In this document: positions 1 through 8,094 of the stretch, one piece after another
Numbering within the stretch: position 1 is the stretch's first letter
Layout of the letters: each line of letters starts with the position of its first letter
IMG/VR virus record: IMGVR_UViG_3300027741_000231
Coordinates: 1 to 26,792 of that record
Length of the DNA: 26,792 bases
Direction: 5' to 3' (one strand)
DNA from: a virus
Notes under the pieces: model-generated
Told to the model about the DNA's origin: nothing
The model's database searches: none
The model's input: the letters and a program-made list of their open reading frames with translations, nothing else
Program-made: the position numbers and the translations under genes

Positions 1-257
1 CTCTGGAGGGCCGTAGAAGCCATTGTAGTCTTTCCGTGACCTGGATTACCCACCAGCATAATTCCGAGCCCGCAGGAAGGGGATCCGGCCTTTTGAATGA
101 TCTCTCCATTGACTACTCTACCCACCCATTTCTTTACTGCTTCTAGTGCGGGTGTGGAATCTAAATCTGAGAACTCTTTCCCAATACTTTTCATTGGAAG
201 ACCGGCGTGTACGATTTGTTTACGGATGCTTGGAGCTTCTTTAGACAAGTCGTACAT
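1..257 (-). CDS. DnaC/IstB-like helicase loader ATPase (partial)
   Basis: The 5' part of a gene that runs off the left edge; about 85 residues are visible, starting MYDLSKEAPS. Near the edge lies a Walker A motif, GNPGHGKTT, preceded by the hydrophobic strand LGIMLV, as in AAA+ ATPases. An N-terminal region of about 70 residues before Walker A, in a gene directly after a winged-helix replication protein, fits a DnaC-like helicase loader. This protein would place the replicative helicase on the opened origin using ATP. The start overlaps the stop of the upstream gene in a TAATG arrangement, and GAGGGAGAA just upstream can serve as the ribosome binding site. Walker B, sensor motifs and the true length are outside the window, so another AAA+ ATPase of replication or transposition remains possible. 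Confidence 0.75.
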   Translation of the reverse strand, partial: MYDLSKEAPSIRKQIVHAGLPMKSIGKEFSDLDSTPALEAVKKWVGRVVNGEIIQKAGSPSCGLGIMLVGNPGHGKTTMASTALQ

Positions 258-1174
258 TATTCTCCCTCTAGTAAGCGCATCATCTTTTCTTGATGTGCTT
301 TAAATTTATCTGTAGAGTATGTAGGCTTCTCTGGCTTCTTAACAACTCCCTGAATTGTTGGGTAGTAGGAAAAGAATCTTTGCCATAGTGGTTTACCAAT
401 ACCAAGATCATTTAGGTTACGTGGATCTGCAAAAAACATACGCATGGCTTTTAAAATCTCGTAGCGTTGAGTACCTTCGCTAAGTTCTTTGTTGATCCAA
501 GTAGATAGATACTTGCCGTTTACCTGGTGCGATGTATTTGGAGCAGATTTCTCAACTAGGTCATAGAATTCTGCAATCAAATCTGTGGTAGACCAAAGCT
601 CCTCGGGAGTATTAATACGGTTACGGCTACTGCGTTGAGCCTTAACTGGTTTTTTATACTTGGCATTAAGACGAGTCTGACGGTCATCAACTTTACCTAT
701 AATGCCAGCAATAGTTTCTTCTTCGCCACGCTTTGCTTTAGGGGTTTCTTCTTCCCCATCAAGATTCCAACTCATCTCATTCTCCTTAAGGGGCGCTTGC
801 GCCCCCATAGTTAATAATCCGTTAGGATTATTAACTATGTTTGTACTAGTAGATATATCACTAGTACTAGTAGTTATATAGTTGTCTATGTATAGGTGCC
901 CTGAAAACGAGGGCACGGTAGAAAGCAGCTTTTTAGCCTCGTCTGTAAATTTTAGACGGGCAATCCACTGCCCGTTATTCTGTAAACGGACAGACTTAAT
1001 GTATCTAAGATCCTTAAGTTCATTGATGGCAGCCTGAAGTACGTCCCGACCTTCCGAGAATTCTTCACTCTTTTTTAAATCGTCAGCAGAAAACACCCGA
1101 CCCTTTTCAGCAAAGTAATAAAAAAGTGATCTGGCCCGTAAAGATAATTTTGGGTTAATAATTGGTTTTAGCAT
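257..1174 (-). CDS. Winged-helix replication initiator-like protein
   Basis: A 305-residue protein. Residues about 8-85 have the pattern of a winged helix-turn-helix: helices around LRARSLFYYFAEKG and ADDLKK, a recognition-type helix RDVLQAAINELKDLRYI, then a hairpin WIARLKFTDEA. A polar linker (about 90-180, rich in Thr, Ser, Glu and Lys) joins it to a C-terminal helical domain (about 190-285, ELWSTTDLIAEFYDLVEK). This two-domain layout, directly upstream of and overlapping a DnaC-like loader gene, matches phage replisome organisers (DnaD-like or lambda O-like roles). The start is supported by GAGGGAGGG six bases upstream. The linker DNA carries strong palindromes, described separately. The function is inferred from architecture and neighbourhood; a transcriptional regulator cannot be excluded. 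Confidence 0.6.
   Translation of the reverse strand: MLKPIINPKLSLRARSLFYYFAEKGRVFSADDLKKSEEFSEGRDVLQAAINELKDLRYIKSVRLQNNGQWIARLKFTDEAKKLLSTVPSFSGHLYIDNYITTSTSDISTSTNIVNNPNGLLTMGAQAPLKENEMSWNLDGEEETPKAKRGEEETIAGIIGKVDDRQTRLNAKYKKPVKAQRSSRNRINTPEELWSTTDLIAEFYDLVEKSAPNTSHQVNGKYLSTWINKELSEGTQRYEILKAMRMFFADPRNLNDLGIGKPLWQRFFSYYPTIQGVVKKPEKPTYSTDKFKAHQEKMMRLLEGE
790..805. repeat. GC-rich perfect hairpin, 7-bp arms with a TT loop
   Basis: GGGGCGC and GCGCCCC are separated by TT. The element sits in the linker-coding part of the initiator-like gene and directly abuts a second, AT-rich inverted repeat. It has no flanking T run, so it does not look like an intrinsic terminator. Confidence 0.7.
806..839. 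repeat. AT-rich perfect inverted repeat, 15-bp arms with 4-bp spacer (candidate origin element)
   Basis: The left arm CATAGTTAATAATCC (806-820) and the right arm GGATTATTAACTATG (825-839) are exact reverse complements around GTTA. A 15-bp perfect inverted repeat inside coding sequence is unlikely by chance. Its place inside a putative replication initiator gene recalls lambdoid phages, whose origin lies inside gene O. The origin role is inference. Confidence 0.6.
843..873. repeat. Two direct repeats GTACTAGTAG, 21 bp apart (iteron-like)
   Basis: GTACTAGTAG occurs at 843-852 and again at 864-873, a spacing of 21 bp or about two helical turns. The second copy overlaps the 12-bp palindrome ACTAGTACTAGT (860-871). 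Such phased short repeats beside an AT-rich inverted repeat are typical of initiator binding sites, but only two copies are present, and they also encode a Ser/Thr-rich low-complexity stretch of the linker. Confidence 0.45.
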
Positions 1175-1197
1175 ATAACCCTCCCTCTATATCTATC

Positions 1198-1473
1198 TTA
1201 CAGTCTATCCACCCTGTTTGGCAAACCGCGGGCTTGACGTGGAGAAATCCCTGCCAGTACTTGCTCTGTAGCAAGCGATAGGGTGAGTCCTACAAACGTA
1301 GTTGCTAATGTATAAACTACTAGATATAATAATCGTGTATTTAAATTAAGGCATGCAAGTAGACTTATGATTAAAGCCAACAGTCCTCGCCATTTTCCTA
1401 GCGGTTTGACTAAACTTTCTACAGCTGTTAAAATACAAGCTGTAGCCAGTCCTGCAATAATTACTATGCCCAT
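1198..1473 (-). CDS. Small multi-pass membrane protein, possible holin
   Basis: 91 residues with three likely transmembrane segments: about 2-20 (GIVIIAGLATACILTAVE), 29-45 (RGLLALIISLLACLNLN) and 47-70 (LLYLVVYTLATTFVGLTL). A short polar, basic C-terminal tail ends PNRVDRL. The size and three-segment topology suit a class I holin, and the gene sits at the end of the baseplate module, where lysis genes can occur. No endolysin gene is adjacent, so the holin role is only a possibility. The start is nine bases after the upstream stop, with a weak purine-rich site (GAGAATAG) in the end of the preceding gene. Confidence 0.5.
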   Translation of the reverse strand: MGIVIIAGLATACILTAVESLVKPLGKWRGLLALIISLLACLNLNTRLLYLVVYTLATTFVGLTLSLATEQVLAGISPRQARGLPNRVDRL

Positions 1474-1482
1474 AGATACATT

Positions 1483-4400
1483 CTATTCTCTAAATACAAC
1501 TCTGTCAATATCGAAAGCTTGACCCGATACATAGGTTGATGGGCTAAAAGTAACAGTAATAATGGCGTAGGCTGCTCCAGTAATTGTACTCACTGGGAAA
1601 GAGTTACCAACATATGCCCAACGATCAGTATGAGTAATAGTAACTGTCTTAGTTCTTGCAGCATCAGTTACAATAGAGTTGTTAGCTCCTGTAGAATCTT
1701 TTGAGTTTGTTGTTTTGTACCCAGTCAAATTGTCAAGGTATACTACAATTGCATTATCATTAATATCATAGTAATCTACTCTTAAAGAATAGCTACCTAA
1801 TGAGTTAGAATTTTTAGGGCGAATAGCTACAGAAGAATAATAACCAGCGTCTGCAATTATATAAATTTTTCCCGTTTTAAGACCAAAAGGTTTAGCACTA
1901 CTAGATCCTGCCGTTGTTACTGTGCAGTATCCTTGTCCGTGAGTTGTGATATCATTTAACAATGTGCCCCCAGCAATTTTTCTGGAAAGCGTAGAGTTAA
2001 CTGAAATCCAACCATTTAAATCTCTTTCAAATGAAGATGAGGGTATTTTAGCACCCGGCAAGTCTTCATACCTGTCTGACTGTACTCCCGGAATAATTGC
2101 CCAAGTACTTGCTATAGGCATATATTTATTAATAGTGTTTTTTAATCTTTTTAACTTTGCAGAGTAATTATAAAAATAATTGCTTTTTCCTCCACCAATA
2201 CTATTTGTCTTTGTAGCCCAAATAGTTTTAGCGGAGTTTAAAGGATTTGTTAAAGCAAAGGTTCCTGCATCAGAAATGTCTACATACGGTGTTGCAATTC
2301 TTCCATAGTTAACGGTTACCCCATCAATATGACAAATAGTTGATGTAGATCCAGAAGTATTTGCTACAGCTATTGTAAAAGGTACGGTTGTTTGGCCCGC
2401 AGTTAATTGAATATTTGTGTGTATTCTGTTCCACAAAGAAGCTTCCGTAGAAGGAATAGTAAAGCTATTTGAACCAATAGTATATGTTGCAACTGCTTTT
2501 CTAACCCAAGCAGATATAGTTAGGTCTTCTCCACCCAAAGCTGCTGAAGGTAAATAAGCTGTTCCTGTTATTGAACCTGTAGAACTATAAGTCAATTTTC
2601 CAAAGTATGCTCCGTATTTTGGAAGTGCTCCAGTATCAGAAGTAACCCGTGTTAATGTTCCTGTATTGGCAACCCAATCGGTAGTATTAATATCAAATCC
2701 CGAATTAGACATATAGTTGTACAATTCTTTTATTTCCCACATACAATCTTCGGGTGCTTGATAAGGTTGTGTTATAGGATTAGTAATAACTGCTCCACCA
2801 TCTCCGGAAAAAAATGGAAGTAATGTACTACCTTCTTCAAGTAAAATTCCATCTAACCAATAAGAATCACCAGCAATATTATCTGTAATATAAATAGTTA
2901 CTTTTGCTAAAGGATTTCCTGCATCTTGTGTAAATGGTGGTGTAACAGCATAAGTATAAACTGTTTGAGAAGATACTGTAGATAATGTAATGGGATCACT
3001 ATCTTCATAGTAATTTGTTAACGGATAGTATTGACCATCAACATCTGTTAAAACAGAAGTTTGTTGTTCTTTTGTTGCTTGGTTTGAAAATTCAACTCTA
3101 ATGCAAGCTGTTCTTGCAGCAGAGCCAAGAATACCGGCACTAACTAAAACTGATTGGCCAGGATTTAAAGCAACCCAATCAGAAATAATTGCAACCGTTC
3201 CATTAGCTATAGAAGTTAATTTTAAAGATTTTGTTCCGTGAATAATAGCTGCAGCAGTAGTACTGTCTGGTGTAATACTGCCATTAATTGTTGACCAAGA
3301 ACAATAGCCGTACTCAAACTCAGGATTATGCATATAGTTTTGTTTTTGTCCGCTAACAGTTAAATAAATTTTTCTAGCATCCTCAAATAAAAAGCTCTTT
3401 TCTGCTTCAGCAAACTGAAACATATCAAAATATAGCGTATTAGAAGAGCTAGAAGATGGGGTTACAGTAAGAGTTACCTTAGCAAATTTTGAGTTTAATG
3501 GGGATAACTTTCCATTTCTACCTGAATCTGATAAAGACGTAAACTCAGCAAAAGCAGTAGTAGTAGTAAGTACTGATCCAGCAGAAGTACTTCCTAAAGA
3601 ATTACCAAGCTGATCATACCAAGTAATACTAGCGGTAATAGTTGCTGAAGCGGTGACATGTCTAGCCCAACCACTAAAAACATATCTAGTATTTTCTTTA
3701 ATTGGGGTGCCACCTAAAAGAACAGAATTTCCAGATTTAGGTAAAGACATAGTTATTGGAGTAGTTGCTGCAGTAACTAATTTAGCTAATCCAAGTACTC
3801 TTGAGGGATTATTTACATCTACAAAAGGTGCTGGCGCAGAAATAGATGCTAAAGCGTAAGTAGTTGCTGTCAATGTTCCACTAGAAACACCCCAGTTACC
3901 TAATGATTCTTCAAAAGAAGAATCATTATAGTCTAACAAAAGATTATGTCCAACTATTGGGGTAGCATTCCAATGTACAAGCCCATTAGTATAGGTAATT
4001 AATCCTGCAGTTGTTCCTTTATATGAATTTGAAATGTTTCCTACAGCAGAAAGAGACCTATTATATGTGTCTCCTAAAGCCGCTTCGTTTTGAAATCCAA
4101 TACTAGTACCTTTATATTTTAATAATGAACTTGGGGTGTAAAAAGAATTATATTGATTTGCTAATAAAGATCCTTCTACTCTAAGGCGGTCGTACATAAA
4201 AGCAAAAACACCAAGAATAGTTGCTAAACTATTAGTATTATATGTTGATAGGCCTTCACCAACTCGGTCTATAGTGTTAAACCAAGCTTTAGGCAACCAA
4301 TTACTAATTTTAACTAAAGAATCTTTTTGGCCAACTAAAATAGTATAAGAACTTCCACAAAATTTCCAAGCAATCCCGTTAAATAACCATAATGAATAGG

Positions 4401-4704
4401 AAACTTCAACGTCTTCTTTATCAGTAATACTATCTGTATAGGTTGTAGATATAGTAGAGTACGCCCCACCAAAAATAATAGTTCCATCATAGGGATTGTC
4501 TAATGACCCTGAATAACTTCGTACTAAAGCCCAATGTGTTGGAGTTGTATCGTTAGGGTCAGGCGTAATAGGGTCCCAATCAATTTTAATTTTCTCATAA
4601 TCCAAAGACCTAGCAAGAATATTTGATTGATAGTAAACACTTACTACAGATGTTACACCGTAGCGAACTCCAGAACCATATCGTTTAGTACCATACTTTG
4701 CCAT
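1483..4704 (-). CDS. gpI-like baseplate/tail protein with FN3-like and carbohydrate-binding-like modules
   Basis: 1073 residues, directly downstream of the gpJ-like gene, where the P2 gpI homologue is expected. After a YG-rich start (MAKYGTKRYGSGVRYG), residues about 30-125 look like an FN3-type beta domain. Residues 130-250 (NWLPKAWFNTIDRVGEG, AFMYDRLRVEGSLL) resemble the helical gpI core, and 843-874 (LKRLKNTINKYMPIASTW) resembles its C-terminal end. Four jelly-roll-like modules of CBM4/9 type are interspersed, each opening with a N/S-x2-F-E/D...W pattern: about 263-435, 457-630, 664-805 and 888-1073. The protein probably joins the baseplate periphery to the cell surface and binds glycans. 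Typical gpI proteins are about 180-200 residues, so this is a large fusion. The gpI assignment rests on position and partial similarity. Confidence 0.65.
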   Translation of the reverse strand: MAKYGTKRYGSGVRYGVTSVVSVYYQSNILARSLDYEKIKIDWDPITPDPNDTTPTHWALVRSYSGSLDNPYDGTIIFGGAYSTISTTYTDSITDKEDVEVSYSLWLFNGIAWKFCGSSYTILVGQKDSLVKISNWLPKAWFNTIDRVGEGLSTYNTNSLATILGVFAFMYDRLRVEGSLLANQYNSFYTPSSLLKYKGTSIGFQNEAALGDTYNRSLSAVGNISNSYKGTTAGLITYTNGLVHWNATPIVGHNLLLDYNDSSFEESLGNWGVSSGTLTATTYALASISAPAPFVDVNNPSRVLGLAKLVTAATTPITMSLPKSGNSVLLGGTPIKENTRYVFSGWARHVTASATITASITWYDQLGNSLGSTSAGSVLTTTTAFAEFTSLSDSGRNGKLSPLNSKFAKVTLTVTPSSSSSNTLYFDMFQFAEAEKSFLFEDARKIYLTVSGQKQNYMHNPEFEYGYCSWSTINGSITPDSTTAAAIIHGTKSLKLTSIANGTVAIISDWVALNPGQSVLVSAGILGSAARTACIRVEFSNQATKEQQTSVLTDVDGQYYPLTNYYEDSDPITLSTVSSQTVYTYAVTPPFTQDAGNPLAKVTIYITDNIAGDSYWLDGILLEEGSTLLPFFSGDGGAVITNPITQPYQAPEDCMWEIKELYNYMSNSGFDINTTDWVANTGTLTRVTSDTGALPKYGAYFGKLTYSSTGSITGTAYLPSAALGGEDLTISAWVRKAVATYTIGSNSFTIPSTEASLWNRIHTNIQLTAGQTTVPFTIAVANTSGSTSTICHIDGVTVNYGRIATPYVDISDAGTFALTNPLNSAKTIWATKTNSIGGGKSNYFYNYSAKLKRLKNTINKYMPIASTWAIIPGVQSDRYEDLPGAKIPSSSFERDLNGWISVNSTLSRKIAGGTLLNDITTHGQGYCTVTTAGSSSAKPFGLKTGKIYIIADAGYYSSVAIRPKNSNSLGSYSLRVDYYDINDNAIVVYLDNLTGYKTTNSKDSTGANNSIVTDAARTKTVTITHTDRWAYVGNSFPVSTITGAAYAIITVTFSPSTYVSGQAFDIDRVVFRE

Positions 4705-4707
4705 GTA

Positions 4708-6456
4708 TTACACCCCACCAGTAACAGTACTAACTAAGTTAGATGCAAGTAGGTATGGAATTTCATTAGCTGCTAATGTTATAGTGTTTACTGATGTAGA
4801 TCCGTCTTTTGATAGTTGAGTTAAAGAAGTAGAGATTACTCCTTCTACACTTTGAATAGCAGAAGTTACTTCTGAAATATTTATAGTTCTTCCAAAAGTA
4901 TTATTTTCATATTGAAATAACCCGCCTGTTCCCAGCATAGCTTGATAAATTGCTAACTTTACGTCTGCATTTCTAAAAGCAGAGTCTATTGAAACTGTTG
5001 CTGCTACATAAATAGGCACATATGTTGGGGGAAGTACAGATACGTCAGTTCCTACCAAAATTTTATCTGCTAAATAAGCATCTACGCTATATGAAAGATT
5101 ATACCAAGATGAGGTAGGGGTTAAAGAAATAGCTAATCCACCTGCAACATAAAGATTTGTAAGGGTACTAGCTATAGTAAAACTAGATGTAGTAGGTATT
5201 GCTGTAATAGTTACGCCTGAAAGATTATAAACTGTTGGGTTTATGCCAGAAATATTTAAGGTATTACCAATAGCAAATCCGTGATCAGCATCGGTAGCAA
5301 AAGTAACTGCTGTTCCGGTAGTACTAATACCAATTATATTAGCTTGAGGATATCCAGTAGCAGCTTGTCCATCATCCATAGGTTGAACATACAAGTTCAC
5401 ATTTGTATAGGTAGTTGAAGCAGCATTAGCTTTACCTACTCCTTCAGAAAGTAAAGACAAAAATGCATAATCAGCTAAAGTTACTGCTCTACGTCTTGTA
5501 GTAGCGGCCGCTTTAATTTTTTTCTTTATGCCAGTCAAACTATCAGCATCAGCACCTCCAGTAGCAGGTGCATTATTAGATGCAGTAAAGTAAGATGTTA
5601 CTGCTGGATCAACATTTCCTGGAAAAAAAGTAACTTCTGTAATTGCCAAAGATTTAATATTTCCCGCAGATCCAACACTAGTTTTATAAGTTGCACTTAT
5701 TAACTGCCCGCTTGGTGGAATAGCTCCATTTACACCATCACCAAAAAGAATATTTACAGTGCCATCTTCATTAGGAAAAAGACCAAAAACTTTATCTTGA
5801 GGCCCAGCTTCTAAAAGATTATCCATATAAGACCAACTACCAAAAGCAATACCCTGCCCAATATAAGCTGTTACTGAATTATTGATTACTCCTGTATCTG
5901 CAACTGTAAAAAATTGATTTAACGAACCATCAGAAGTTCCAAGGTTTGCTGGAAGAGCAATATTATAGGTGCTATCAATTAAATCTGGACGGTCTGTATT
6001 TACTGTTTTTCCTTCTTGACAGACAAGAGAAATTGTTGCACCTGGAGCCACTGCAGTAGCAGCAGTCGTTGTTTCAAAGTAAACTTCTGAATAAATGCCA
6101 AATGATAGTGGGGCCATAACTTGAGTTCCTGCAGGAATATCTAAAGTATAGTCACTAATATTTGTAAACGTTACAGTTACTGTTGCAGGTGTTGGTCCAG
6201 ATGGAATATAATCATAAATTGAAGCCAAAGATAACAAGGTACTGCGTTGAATTGCTGTATCTAAGGTTGTTTCGTTTGCAATACGGTCTAAATAATGAGA
6301 CATAATGTCTCCCATATATGCAAATGATTCTACAAGTACATGTCCTAGATCTGAATAGTCAGTAGGATCCCACGTAGTTCCTGTGCGTTCTTTAATTAGA
6401 GCAATTAAATCTGCTTTTAATGCAGCAAAGTCTCTAGATGTATAGTCAATTTGCAT
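4708..6456 (-). CDS. Baseplate wedge protein, gpJ-like
   Basis: 582 residues. The N-terminus (YTSRDFAALKADLIALIKER, then SDLGHVLVESFAYMGDIMSHYLDRIANET) is the classic start of gpJ/T4 gp6-like baseplate wedge proteins. The core motif LFGDGVNGAIPPSG (about 237-250) and RRRAVTLADYAFLSL (about 321-335) also fit the family. The protein forms the dimeric wedges that ring the tail hub and drive baseplate opening. Residues about 371-446 are an inserted beta module also found in the sheath and an adhesin of this phage. The start is two bases after the gpW/gp25-like stop, with GCGGGG upstream. Confidence 0.92.
   Translation of the reverse strand: MQIDYTSRDFAALKADLIALIKERTGTTWDPTDYSDLGHVLVESFAYMGDIMSHYLDRIANETTLDTAIQRSTLLSLASIYDYIPSGPTPATVTVTFTNISDYTLDIPAGTQVMAPLSFGIYSEVYFETTTAATAVAPGATISLVCQEGKTVNTDRPDLIDSTYNIALPANLGTSDGSLNQFFTVADTGVINNSVTAYIGQGIAFGSWSYMDNLLEAGPQDKVFGLFPNEDGTVNILFGDGVNGAIPPSGQLISATYKTSVGSAGNIKSLAITEVTFFPGNVDPAVTSYFTASNNAPATGGADADSLTGIKKKIKAAATTRRRAVTLADYAFLSLLSEGVGKANAASTTYTNVNLYVQPMDDGQAATGYPQANIIGISTTGTAVTFATDADHGFAIGNTLNISGINPTVYNLSGVTITAIPTTSSFTIASTLTNLYVAGGLAISLTPTSSWYNLSYSVDAYLADKILVGTDVSVLPPTYVPIYVAATVSIDSAFRNADVKLAIYQAMLGTGGLFQYENNTFGRTINISEVTSAIQSVEGVISTSLTQLSKDGSTSVNTITLAANEIPYLLASNLVSTVTGGV
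5119..5346 (-). other. Inserted beta module in gpJ-like protein (copy 1 of 3)
   Basis: Encodes about residues 371-446 of the gpJ-like protein. Landmarks: TAVTFATDADHGFAIGNTL, then NISGINPTVYNLSGVTITAI, then SSFTIASTLTN. The order F-x-G-x2-hydrophobic, I-x-G, YNLSGVTI, FTI matches the modules at 16120-16377 and 26163-26396. The short beta-strand repeats recall the E1_FCCH-like or Ig-like modules sometimes reported in phage structural proteins; the family name is uncertain. Confidence 0.65.
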
Positions 6457-6458
6457 GA

Positions 6459-6851
6459 TTACCCCGCAATTATTCCGTTATATGTAATAGTACCTGTGTT
6501 AATGGTTAAGGATGTAAGTGTATCATCTGGAAGCTGTAAAGACAGGATTACATTCTCTGTCCCATCAATATTAGCCCCAGCAAATTCTACTGACATAACG
6601 CTTACTTCTGGAAGCCATTTAGATATAGCCTGGGTAATAGCTACCGGTATAGCTTTTTGAGAGTCCCCATCATTTTCAAAAAGTGACTTGCTCCAATCAA
6701 CCCCATAAGTAGGCAGCATAGGTCTTTGACCTACGTAAGTTGATAGTAGGGTTAAAACCCTATCAAGGTAGATTTTGGCAGCAGAAGTAGTATTTTGAAC
6801 TATTCCTTGAGAACCAATAGTATAAGGAAAGCTAATTGCTTGTTGTGTCAT
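6459..6851 (-). CDS. Baseplate protein, gpW/gp25-like
   Basis: 130 residues from the start MTQQAISFPY. Family marks are residues about 20-45 (TTSAAKIYLDRVLTLLSTYVG), RPMLPTYGVDWSKSLFE, then AITQAISKWLPEV and a beta-rich end. This is the gpW/T4 gp25 fold that links the baseplate wedge to the sheath. I chose the ATG at 6851 because it overlaps the upstream stop as ATGA and has GGGAG seven bases upstream; an in-frame ATG six codons earlier lies inside the preceding gene and has no better site. Position between the gpV-like and gpJ-like genes is canonical. Confidence 0.9.
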   Translation of the reverse strand: MTQQAISFPYTIGSQGIVQNTTSAAKIYLDRVLTLLSTYVGQRPMLPTYGVDWSKSLFENDGDSQKAIPVAITQAISKWLPEVSVMSVEFAGANIDGTENVILSLQLPDDTLTSLTINTGTITYNGIIAG

Positions 6852-7480
6852 GATTGGACTCCCATCCATACAGGGTGTTCAGGATTTCCCGCTATAAACA
6901 TTACCCAGACTAATTGCCCAACTACAGGAACTGATCTATGAAAAGTATGTTCAGGTGTTTTTACTGACGTGCTAGACGATGTTGTTCCTGGTGCGTATAG
7001 TCCACTAGCCGTAGTATATAAACTTGTTTCTTTTGTATCTGTTACAGATGTAGGAGCAGTTACAGCCAGCCCTTTATTAACCATAGTTTTAGTAGTTGTA
7101 TGGGCGTGATTAAGTTGCATTGTTGAGTCTTTAGCAACTACCGTAAGTGCTGGAATAGTAACTGAGTGCGTGTGAGTACCTGAAGGATAAGAAGGTCCAG
7201 TTCCAGAAGTAACTGTAGTAGAAGTTGTAGTCAACATTGCTGCTACTTGGGCAGCAGTATGGGGTAGATGATCTGGGTGATAGGATGAGTCTGTTACTGG
7301 TAAACAAGCTTCTGCCCAATTATGTGCTGCTTCTCCGGTAATTTGTTGCACTTGAACTTTAATTCTATTTCGTTTTAAAGGATCAGTAACGTCAACAACT
7401 TTTGCAGAATATATGCCAGGATAAACTGGACGTCCAATAGGGTCTAAACCATACTCAGATTCTAATTGTCTATAAGACAT
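6848..7480 (-). CDS. Baseplate spike/hub protein with gp5/gpV-type OB fold
   Basis: 210 residues. Residues about 15-50 (GRPVYPGIYSAKVVDVTDP, then KRNRIKVQV) are the opening strands of the OB fold of gpV/gp5/VgrG proteins. The C-terminus (SVPVVGQLVWVMFIAGNPEH, then PVWMGV) is the matching closing strands. Between them lies a long Thr/Ser/His-rich stretch (about 85-175, with HTHS and HAHT) instead of the more compact OB core, perhaps a loop or metal-binding segment. No lysozyme domain is present. The protein should sit at the hub tip below the gpD-like subunits. The start overlaps the upstream stop (TAATG). Confidence 0.85.
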   Translation of the reverse strand: MSYRQLESEYGLDPIGRPVYPGIYSAKVVDVTDPLKRNRIKVQVQQITGEAAHNWAEACLPVTDSSYHPDHLPHTAAQVAAMLTTTSTTVTSGTGPSYPSGTHTHSVTIPALTVVAKDSTMQLNHAHTTTKTMVNKGLAVTAPTSVTDTKETSLYTTASGLYAPGTTSSSTSVKTPEHTFHRSVPVVGQLVWVMFIAGNPEHPVWMGVQS

Positions 7481-8094
7481 TATCGCACTACCTTTCCATT
7501 AGATTTAGCAGACCATTTTATTGTCTGTTTTATATTTGCTGTGTTTGGTGCGCTATTTTTAAAGGGCGTGCTTCCAGCCACTATAGGTACAGAAACCGCT
7601 GATTTTTTCTTTACAGCAGTTGAATTAGTAATTCCATAGGTAGGGTTTAATATAGATGAATTAGGAGATAGAGAGTATTCAGTAAGGTTTGAATCAGAAG
7701 AGTCTAATGATTGACCAGCAAAATCATTTTGAATATCTCTAGTGTCAGACCTACTACTAGCGGTATTATCTATATCGCCAATAATATCTGTCCCCACCTC
7801 TAATAACATCATATAGTTAGCTAAACTACCACCAAAAACGTGTTTAATAGAAAGGACAGTCCAATAACCAGACATACCATTTGGCAAACCATCAAGATAT
7901 ATAGGGTCATAAGGACGCAAAGTAGCATGCCCAACAACACTAACTACGGCCCTATGTTGATACTTATGGCTATTACTATACGCTTGTGCTACTAGTTTAG
8001 ACTCAGATAAATCTTTAATAACTTCATGAGTGTGGTGTTTTTTAAAAATTGCTTTTTGATTTACATCAGACTTATTATTAGAAAAGTTACTCAT
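7480..8094 (-). CDS. C-terminal half of a split gpD-like baseplate hub
   Basis: 204 residues. Residues about 48-105 contain HRAVVSVVGHATLRPYDPIY, then LDGLPNGMSGYWTVLSIKHV, then FGGSLANYMMLLEVG. This is the pattern of the last beta-barrel of gpD/gp27-like hubs, where a ligand-ring or tube-docking domain ends in Y-x-V-x2-V-x-H and a strand with a conserved Tyr. The first half of the same hub is the overlapping upstream gene (ATGA junction), so the two products probably assemble together. The C-terminal 90 residues are polar Ser/Asn-rich and unassigned. The start is set by the ATGA overlap, with AAAGG upstream. Confidence 0.65.
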   Translation of the reverse strand: MSNFSNNKSDVNQKAIFKKHHTHEVIKDLSESKLVAQAYSNSHKYQHRAVVSVVGHATLRPYDPIYLDGLPNGMSGYWTVLSIKHVFGGSLANYMMLLEVGTDIIGDIDNTASSRSDTRDIQNDFAGQSLDSSDSNLTEYSLSPNSSILNPTYGITNSTAVKKKSAVSVPIVAGSTPFKNSAPNTANIKQTIKWSAKSNGKVVR

